From Parus major (taxonomy: Eukaryota > Chordata > Aves > Passeriformes > Paridae): a DNA stretch of 64,000 nucleotides. The stretch lies in contig NC_031768.1 in NCBI RefSeq assembly GCF_001522545.3, positions 87,166,852 through 87,230,851 of the forward strand, in the 5' to 3' direction. This document shows, in pieces, positions 56,481 to 64,000 of this stretch (position 1 is its first letter; each line of letters starts with the position of its first letter). The notes below the pieces were generated by a model. The model worked only from the letters and a program-made list of their open reading frames with translations. It was not told where the DNA came from and ran no database searches. A program made the position numbers and the translations under genes.

Positions 56481-58125
56481 CCTAAAATGATGCCAAAATA
56501 ACACCTCCCATGCTAAAAAGAAGCTCATCTTGAGGCAACAGCTTCAATCCTTCTTATATGTACTTGTTGACAAGTTCACTTCTCAGGCTACCTATGCACT
56601 CCTTCTCTGCAGTAAAATAATAAATAAAAATTAAAATGCTCACGCTCCAGGAAAGGGTGCCAAATAAGAATACTAAAAATAACTGTGCAGAGCGCTGGCA
56701 GCCTTAGGAGATAAAGCTAGTTTACATTTTATTAAGCCTATATTAATGTTTTGTTTTCTTAATTTTGCACAACCATGAGGAGCAAGAATGCTATTTTGAG
56801 TATGAAAACTCTAATTCTGGAACCTCCATTCAAATAAAAATGTATCTGAGAAAAAAATTCTGATTAACAACGAAATAATAGAGCTAAAGCAAGGTAATAA
56901 ATAATAAGAACATTCATGCATTTAACAATAGCTTAATTTACAGCATAGAAGAAGATATTAATTTTTGCAAAAGCAACTGAAAATAAAGTTTGATTCACTA
57001 AATGAAGGTTAGATGTACTAAAGAAGGTTATGTTAATCATAAAACAATTCCTGAGGGCACAGTAAAATGACTGTTAAGTATGTAACAGATTTACTTAAAA
57101 ATCCCAGAAGAATCATTCTGTCTCCCCAGGGGAGGTCTTCCAGATCTCTCAGAGATACAGGCTGGCAGATCCAGATCACGAAACAAAACACACTGGGCTC
57201 TGCCTTCTGCAAGTGGGATGGAGCCTACAGATACATGATCCAGAAGAAGGACACACCACACTCGCCACTCACTATTTCATGAAGTGCAGCATCTTCTATA
57301 TTTGCAACACCTGAGCACACCTTACCTGTGGAGCTGTTAGGGGCCAAGGGTCTACTGTAATACCTTGCACCCCTCTTTTGATAGGGAGACATCCCTTTGC
57401 TAAGAAGACAAACCAAATTACTCAGAGACACCACAGGATGGTTGCCCAGAGACTCAAAGGAAGATGCTAGCTGGAAGGGACATACGGACTCTGAGCTGAC
57501 CAGAGCAACCCAAGAGTAAAAGATACCCTTTGGATCTAAGAGGCAGATCCATGAAAATGGCACCTTGGCATCCAGCAGCCATTGAGAAAGCAAACTGCAT
57601 GCTAGAATTTCCTGAGGAGACTGTCACTATGCCCCCACAGAAACCTATGGCTTTCCCATATCTTGAAATGTGTGTGCAATTCTGCTTCTTCCATGGGAAC
57701 TAGAAGGGGCAGTGAAGAAGCACAACTGAGTGGGTTAGACATCTCTGTCCAGAGAAAATATTATGGAAATGAGGATGTGACTGGGGACCATAAAGCCATA
57801 TATGAAAAATAGAGGCTAGGTAGGAAATAATTTTTTTACTGTCTTTTCCAGTACAAATTCGATGACCATCAAACAACACTACAAACATATTCAAAACCCA
57901 CTAAAATGAAAGAGCAGCTCTCAAAAGAGATGGCTACAGAATTTCCAATTAAAGGACACTAATGGGTGCTAGAAGGTTCTATGTGTTTGATGGGAGACTG
58001 GAGAGTTTCATTCAAGCGAAAATCACTGGCACTTTCTGGATAGCTAGAAACCTTATCTGTCTATGGCAGGTCCTCCACTGAAAACAGCTGGAAGCTGTAG
58101 GAGTATCAGAGGAAAATGGCACAGG

Positions 58126-58265
58126 ATTGGATTGGATTGGATTGGATTGGATTGGATTGGATTGGATTAGATCGGATTAGATTAGATTAGATTAGATTAG
58201 ATTAGATTAGATTAGATTAGATTAGATTAGATTAGATTAGATTAGATTAGATTAGATTAGATTAG
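58126..58265. repeat. Two-phase pentanucleotide array (attgg)n-(attag)n
   Basis: Eight attgg units, one attag, one atcgg, then eighteen attag units in register: 28 units, 140 bp. The right end leads into a short CR1 3' tail. Confidence 0.97.
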
Positions 58266-58340
58266 AAAATGACAGTATTAGATTAATGGTTGGACCCATT
58301 GATCTTGGAGATTTCTTCCAACCTAAATTATTCTATGACT
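58266..58340 (+). mobile_element. CR1 3' tail next to the pentanucleotide array
   Basis: gattaatggttggacccatt then gatcttggagatttcttcca and ttattctatgact match the last 60-70 bp of CR1. Confidence 0.75.
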
Positions 58341-60464
58341 TTGCAGCTACTGACCCAAAGGACACCCTTTAGATTCTCTGTTTCTAGTGATTCATGACTG
58401 ACAGCAAAGGCAACAAGAGAGCCATGTGTGCCAAGGGCAAGCATGGATGGACAGACACACCCACAATGAAAGAAGTGAACTGGGGCCAGGGAAATCGGCA
58501 CAGGAACAATAGTTCGGCAGATATGAGCCGCTGGTAAACTTTGAGTCACTCCTAGGCTTGGGATCCCACAGCTTCTCCTTGGTCTACAGGACTGGCCAAG
58601 TGGGATGATGCTGCCCTCATCCCTGAGGCTTAAGAAACAAAAACCCCATGGTGTGTCCAGGAAGACTTGCCTTGGAAGAGGTTGCTGGAGATCTGACTCA
58701 AACACCCTGTTCACAGCAAACAGCAAAGCTAGACAAGGTCATCACAAGCACCTCAGAAAACTGAGCATCTCCACCCTCCCTGGGAACCCGTGCCAGCGCT
58801 GAACCACCCTTGGGAGGGAAGAGAGATTTTGTCTTACACACTTCACCAAGCTCATGGTGATTTTAGTCCTTGTGATTTCATGAAACTAGAAAACAAGAGG
58901 TTGTGGATAAATCAAAGTCTTCCTGGTCATGACACAGTGAAGAATTACAAGTCAAAAGCATTCAAAATTCTCCGTGATCCCAAGAGAATTCAAAGCAGGC
59001 CATCTATGCTGAAGTGCTGCCATCTATAGAGATGTACAACCTGCCTTAGCAAGCACAGACACAGACCTCTGCCTCTCAAGTAGGCACCCACTCAAGAGCC
59101 CAGAGACTGAGCCCAAACCAGACTCAGACTGCCCTCTCACAAGAAAAGGCACCAGAGAAGGAGAAACCACAGCCTGAGATATTTTTAATGCCTTGGGTAA
59201 TCTCTGTAAAGCCGCATGTGCCAACCTGTGGGATAAAGCTTGGTGCACAGCTATGGCACGAGCACGACCTGTCCCAAAAAAAAGATGTCACACACGGATT
59301 CACTGTCACAATGCAAGGCCCCATCAGTCAGAGGCAACGGCAGCCAAACGTGGAATATTGCTGGTAGCTGGTGAAGGCACTGACTGAACTAAGTCTTCAG
59401 AAAGCTGAATAAAGGTGTGCAGGTGAGGCAGTGATGGTAAATGATGGCATGGAAACTCTGGCACAGACCACTTGGTGTTACTGCTGCAACGGGGTCGCGC
59501 AGCCAGACAAGTGTCTTAAATAGCCAAGATTTTTACATCAAGAACAGAAGAACCTAGAATGTTTCCAAGGATGAAAATCCAAGGATACACAGAAGATCAG
59601 AAAAGACCTTTTAATTAGCGGCTGGAACATCAGTTCTCAGCAGAAGACTTCTAAAGCGGCTTTTCCTGAATGAGTGAAATCCACCGGTGCACAGGGAAAG
59701 GAATATTCTTCAGGAGCAGGAAAAGAGAGGTGATTTTTACCTGACTATATATAGGATTAGTAAGGCAATTATGGGAGCAGTGCATGCCATTTTTACCTGT
59801 GTACTCCAAAAAGGATGCTGACAAATTGAGGAATGTGATTAACTCCTCCCCCTTATAGCCTTAAGCTGAATAAATATCGCTTACCTGAGAAAATGTTAAA
59901 AGGAGACTTGAAGATGGCCTATGAGCACCACAAAGTGAGAATATTTCTGAGAGTTCTTTAACCTATGCAACAAAGACCTCCATGTCCAATGGATCTAGCT
60001 AAAGCTAGACAAATCCAACACAGGAATAGTGCAAAATTTGAAAAGCGGGAGAAATCAATCACTTGAAAAACTTGCATAGGAATCCACCATATCACTGAAA
60101 TTTTTTAAGGGTTTTATTTTATTTTATTGTAAAAAAAAAAAAAGCTCTTTAATATTTTCTGCACAGACCAGTCAGTTGACGAGAACAGGTTTTTCAATAC
60201 TAAACTCATTAGTAGTCATAGAATTTGGCCAAAAGGTGATGGGGTCCAGCTAGTTCTGGGTGAAAATGGACTTTGAAAGCAATGGTCTAGCAATGTATGA
60301 GGAAAGCCTGATGGATAACCATGACTGGATAAACCATTCTTCATGGAGGATGGGCCCTCTTTATGTGTCTGGCAAACTCTGAATAATTCTGAGGTAAATC
60401 ACTTCATCTGTTGCACTGCCTGAAAGGAAAAAAAACAGCAGTATATCCAAAAAGTGTGCTATAG

Positions 60465-60620
60465 ATACACTTTATATCCAATACAGTCTGCTATATATAT
60501 CAATATAAAAATTAATAACTATATAACATTATATTTTATATAAGACATATTATACAAACTATCATATATATTGTGATATACACACACACATAAATATATA
60601 TATATATATACACACACAGT
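60465..60620. repeat. AT/CA-rich low-complexity tract
   Basis: Irregular tatata and acacac dinucleotide runs, with the purest part at about 60580-60619. Confidence 0.85.
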
Positions 60621-62169
60621 AAATCCAATTCACTGTCCAAACAGATGAAGGTTGCTCAAATGCAACCTTCACTTAAGTGATCTATAGCACAGAGAGACCT
60701 TGTGGAAGAAACAGGCTATCACCAAGTGCATTGTACAGCAAGGAAGTACAAGACTAAAATTTTCCTGCTAAACTATCTGTGATGAAGAATGTCACCAGGG
60801 CAAGAGACATGAAGTAAGATTGAGAGCAACCAGCTCCCCTTCTTCAGCAAAGCCCAGACAGACCATCATTGGCTGAAATTGCCTGGAGAAGATATTGCAT
60901 TTAGCCTTTGGTTTGTAGGTGAAAATACTGCCACAACAATCAATCAAACATTGATATTTTTACAGGAGGAGACAACAACAAATCAGTGTTTGCTGCCACA
61001 ACACACACAGAAAACAGACAGTCAGAAACTTCTGCAGAGCTGGAAGCCAGGCACTGCTTCTGAAGGGATCACTTCCTCACAAAGTTGACTTCTGTTAAAC
61101 TCAAAGCATGGCCAAATCCTTATCCCCAAATGTTCGAAGCCCACACAGGCTGGTAGGGAGGTGAAGCTCGAGCCACTTGAACTGGAGACACCCCCTTCTG
61201 TTTCATCATTCTCCATACACACCTCCCTGAGAACATGGGCCGCTGGCCCACGACTGCCCAACATGTGACTGGAAGGACAGAAAGATTCTCCAGTGGTGGT
61301 CTCAGCGTGACAAAGAGCAGTGGGACATGTACCTGGCCAACCTGGCAACACACGCCTTGGGCACTGCTGAGCCTCAGCAGGTCAGGGCTCCTCTCTGAGA
61401 GGGAGCATCTCGTGTTCATGTTCAACCATCCGCTGTGACCAGACTCCAGCAGGGACCACAGGAATTAATTCTGCAGAGGATACCTACCCTAGGTGTGCTC
61501 ACTTGGTTCAGAGCATGACTTTTTCAGAGATCCCTTCACTTTTCAACAGTCAGAACTTGTGCTGCCTTCTCCTTCAGCCTTTAAGAAGTCTGTAAAGCAT
61601 TGCTCTTTTGTACTTAAGCAGACACAGTCTTCAAGAAGTACAGATGGAAGAGATGAAGTGATAAACACAATAAATATATTTCATACTTCCAAACCATGTC
61701 CTAATGGAGGAAGAATGAGACCAGAAAATCCAATGAAGGCAAGAAAATAGTTTATTTGTCCAAAGGAGATTGGGAGAAAGAAATTAAGTGGGGAAGATAA
61801 AGTCTGATGGAAGAGAAAACCAGATTCTCAGAAGAAAAGGCATTACACATGGAAGAATAATATAAGATGGATAAAGATTCAGGTAGGTATCTAAGGAGAA
61901 GCACAGCTGAACATGTGCACAGACCAATTCCAGCGACTGCATTTGCAAACATATTACACCCCAGACCTGGTAAATAAATAAACCTTCCCTACACAGCTCT
62001 GTATTCCACATGGACTGCTCCTCTCAACTCCACCTCCATCCCCAAGAAGAACACTGATGAACACAAGAGAGCTCCAGGACAAAATGGGAAGGTGTACAAG
62101 GAGTGACAGGAGCTAAACTTTGGGAAGATTTAAACCTGCCTGATACATTTCACCCACAAATAAAACTGG

Positions 62170-62340
62170 AATGGAATATTTCAGTTGGAAGGGACCTCCA
62201 ATGATTATCTAGTCCGACTGGACTAGATGCTCCTCCTCCTCCTGAACAATACAGATGGGGTTGCTTTTAGTACAGCAATTTCACCATGCTACAGAATCAC
62301 AGTTCCTCGCACGACCATTATCATTTTGGAAGCACACCCA
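62170..62340 (-). mobile_element. CR1 fragment, antisense
   Basis: The inverted CR1 terminus: ttcagttggaagggacctcc then aatgattatctagtccgact and ctagatgctcc. Only the first 100 bp or so are clear. Confidence 0.75.
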
Positions 62341-63399
62341 CAAGAAACATGATCGTAATTCCTTCTTCAGGCAAACCTAAAGGTGAGAATGCAAGAACCT
62401 TTCAGAGGTATCCAAGGGGTGCAAAACCCAGGGGAGGAGGTAAATGCATATGAGGAGAGGTAAAGGCAGGTCACTGCAGCAGGTTAAACCTGTTCATCTT
62501 GTTCATTAAGATTTACTGCACATTTAATTTTCAAATGTTTGGGGTTTTCTTATAGTTTCCAGCAAGAACCATGGTACTACAAGTTCACTCTTTGGCCATG
62601 ATTAAAAAGCTCCATCATGAATCATATCTGGAAAAGTCTGGTTTGAAAGATCAGGTCATTCCTAAGTTGGGGAAATACACAAAATGATTGATTGTGCCAT
62701 CAGCAATGACAGACACAAAATAACACAACACAACATTAACAACTTGGCAGAGAAACAGGGCAAAAGAGAACAAAAATAATTCCAAACGAACAGTTTGATC
62801 ATTCACATTTACAAGTGTCCCATCCATGGGTAATGACCGTGGAGCTCCAGCCCCTCAGGAATGTGCATGCAGCACAGCAGTGATGCGCAACACCCTCGGG
62901 TTTAGAAGAAAAGAGAGTCCAGCTTTCAACTCAGACAGCTGTGGGATTCTATAGTGGGAAGTCAAGGCTGAACTCTGCAGCTTTAGGCAGCACACACCTG
63001 AAGGGTGTGTAACCATGGTCCAGCACTCAGGTGGACACAAAATGCATTTCCAACTCCTCCTTCGCTCTCCTGCTACACACCTTAGAATAATGGCCCACTA
63101 CTTTCTCCTCGCTTTTATTAAGGCTGGAAAGCATAGCGGCTCCTGTGCAATCCACCCAGTACAACCAAAAATAATGACAACAGATTTGGGTTCCAAGCTC
63201 GGTAACGACATGGGCTTCTCAAGGCACAGCCCTGCAAAAAACAGACCCTGCAGACAAAAGCCATACAAATTCTTACAGTAGCCATCCTGGCAAATGAGTA
63301 ATCGGCTGCAGAACTCAAGGCAGCCACGGCACTGAGGCAAACGCAAGGAAAGACACTGCCCATCTGGAAAGCAACTTCGGGAGCGTACAATAGCTATCA

Positions 63400-64000
63400 A
63401 GGCAAAACTCCACGGCGAGCACAGGCAGCGTGCAAAGTAATGCCACGGTGACCAAATGGCTGCCACTTCAACAGCACAGCGGCCACTCGGCAAAATACAG
63501 CCGCCAATTCGCTGGGCAACAGCAGCGGAGCCGGCCACAGGCCAGCAAGGCGGAACAGCCACCGGCCCCATGGCACAGCCGAAAGGGCAATGTGGCAAAC
63601 CCAGATGCCGCTTCTTCAGAAATCCTGAATAACAAATGGACATCCAGCCGGACACACCGAGGGATCTCGGCCGCTTCAAGGGGAGCGCAGCCACCACCCT
63701 GATGCCACCCAGCCGAAAGGGGTCTCGCCAGCGCCCCGGTCCCCAAGCGGCACCCTGGCACGTCAGAGGAGGGGGCAGCGGCAAGGGGCGAATCCCACCC
63801 GTGCCCGCTGCAGCCACGGCGGGGGAGCCGACACTCTCCTCGGTCCCCCGATGGGAACGTTATTCCCAGTTCCTCCTGCCCGCTCCCCGGCCGCACCTGG
63901 GGAAGCGGGCACAATACGAGCTCCCCCCCGCCCGAAGGCAGGCAGGCAGGCGGGCGGGCAGGCAGGGCGGGAGCCGGTCCCCCTCCAGCATCGTGCCGCC
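63400..64000. promoter_or_regulatory. CpG-rich edge, probable ATN1 promoter/first exon
   Basis: GC and CpG content rise sharply toward the right edge. A ggca/ggcg tandem stretch lies at 63936-63972. ATN1 needs a 5' non-coding exon upstream on the - strand, and this is the only promoter-like sequence available. No TATA box or clear donor could be fixed, so the exon is not delimited. Confidence 0.45.

Larger units (their letters stand above)
48907..63400. other. Probable ATN1 first intron, repeat-rich, no other gene seen
   Basis: The acceptor at 48907 needs an upstream exon. The only CpG-rich promoter-like sequence on this side is at the right edge, so the whole stretch is best read as one long intron. 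It holds CR1 copies, AT-rich and pentanucleotide repeats and small palindromes. No open frame outside CR1 shows family homology. Confidence 0.55.

Noticed and set aside
63420..63700. Cluster of YY1 sites like those at imprinted loci
   Set aside because: Only one good match (caaatggctgcc near 63450) was found; the others are weak, and birds are not known to imprint genes.

Overview
This 64 kb window is vertebrate genomic DNA, almost certainly from a bird. The genes have many short exons with GT/AG borders, there are CpG-rich promoters, and the dominant repeats are truncated CR1 LINEs, including their typical 3' ends close to the sequence ttctgtgattct. The gene order matches the human 12p13 block LPCAT3 - EMG1 - PHB2 - PTPN6 - RNU7-1/C12orf57 - ATN1. 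I rebuilt the exon chains by hand from splice sites and from remembered family sequences.

Layout: LPCAT3 (+) enters from the left without its first coding exon and ends at 8442. It is tail-to-tail with EMG1 (-, 9345-13175), and their polyadenylation signals nearly coincide. EMG1 and PHB2 (+, 13432-19489) are head-to-head, with start codons 256 bp apart across a CpG-rich bidirectional promoter. PHB2 is tail-to-tail with PTPN6 (-, 24273-32414) across about 3.5 kb rich in CR1. C12orf57 (-, 38671-39240) has a U7 snRNA gene (39361-39422) just upstream in the same orientation. ATN1 (-, 41016-48746) follows, preceded by a 5'UTR exon and roughly 15 kb of repeat-filled sequence. This ends in a CpG-rich segment at the right edge that is probably the ATN1 promoter.

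The genes are housekeeping or signalling loci held together by ancient synteny, not an operon-like system. They cover phospholipid remodelling (LPCAT3), 18S rRNA pseudouridine methylation (EMG1), the mitochondrial prohibitin ring (PHB2), SHP-1 phosphatase signalling (PTPN6), histone pre-mRNA 3' processing (U7) and a transcriptional corepressor (ATN1).

The most notable observations are: a perfect-looking U12-type AT-AC intron and a 6-nt microexon in PHB2, which together give exactly 299 codons; an ADIPOR1-like decayed copy inside an EMG1 intron; a complete U7 gene with an octamer enhancer; an ATN1 with no polyglutamine tract; and an ATN1 5'UTR whose in-frame translation resembles the matching part of RERE, interrupted by a stop. 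I found no wholly new system.
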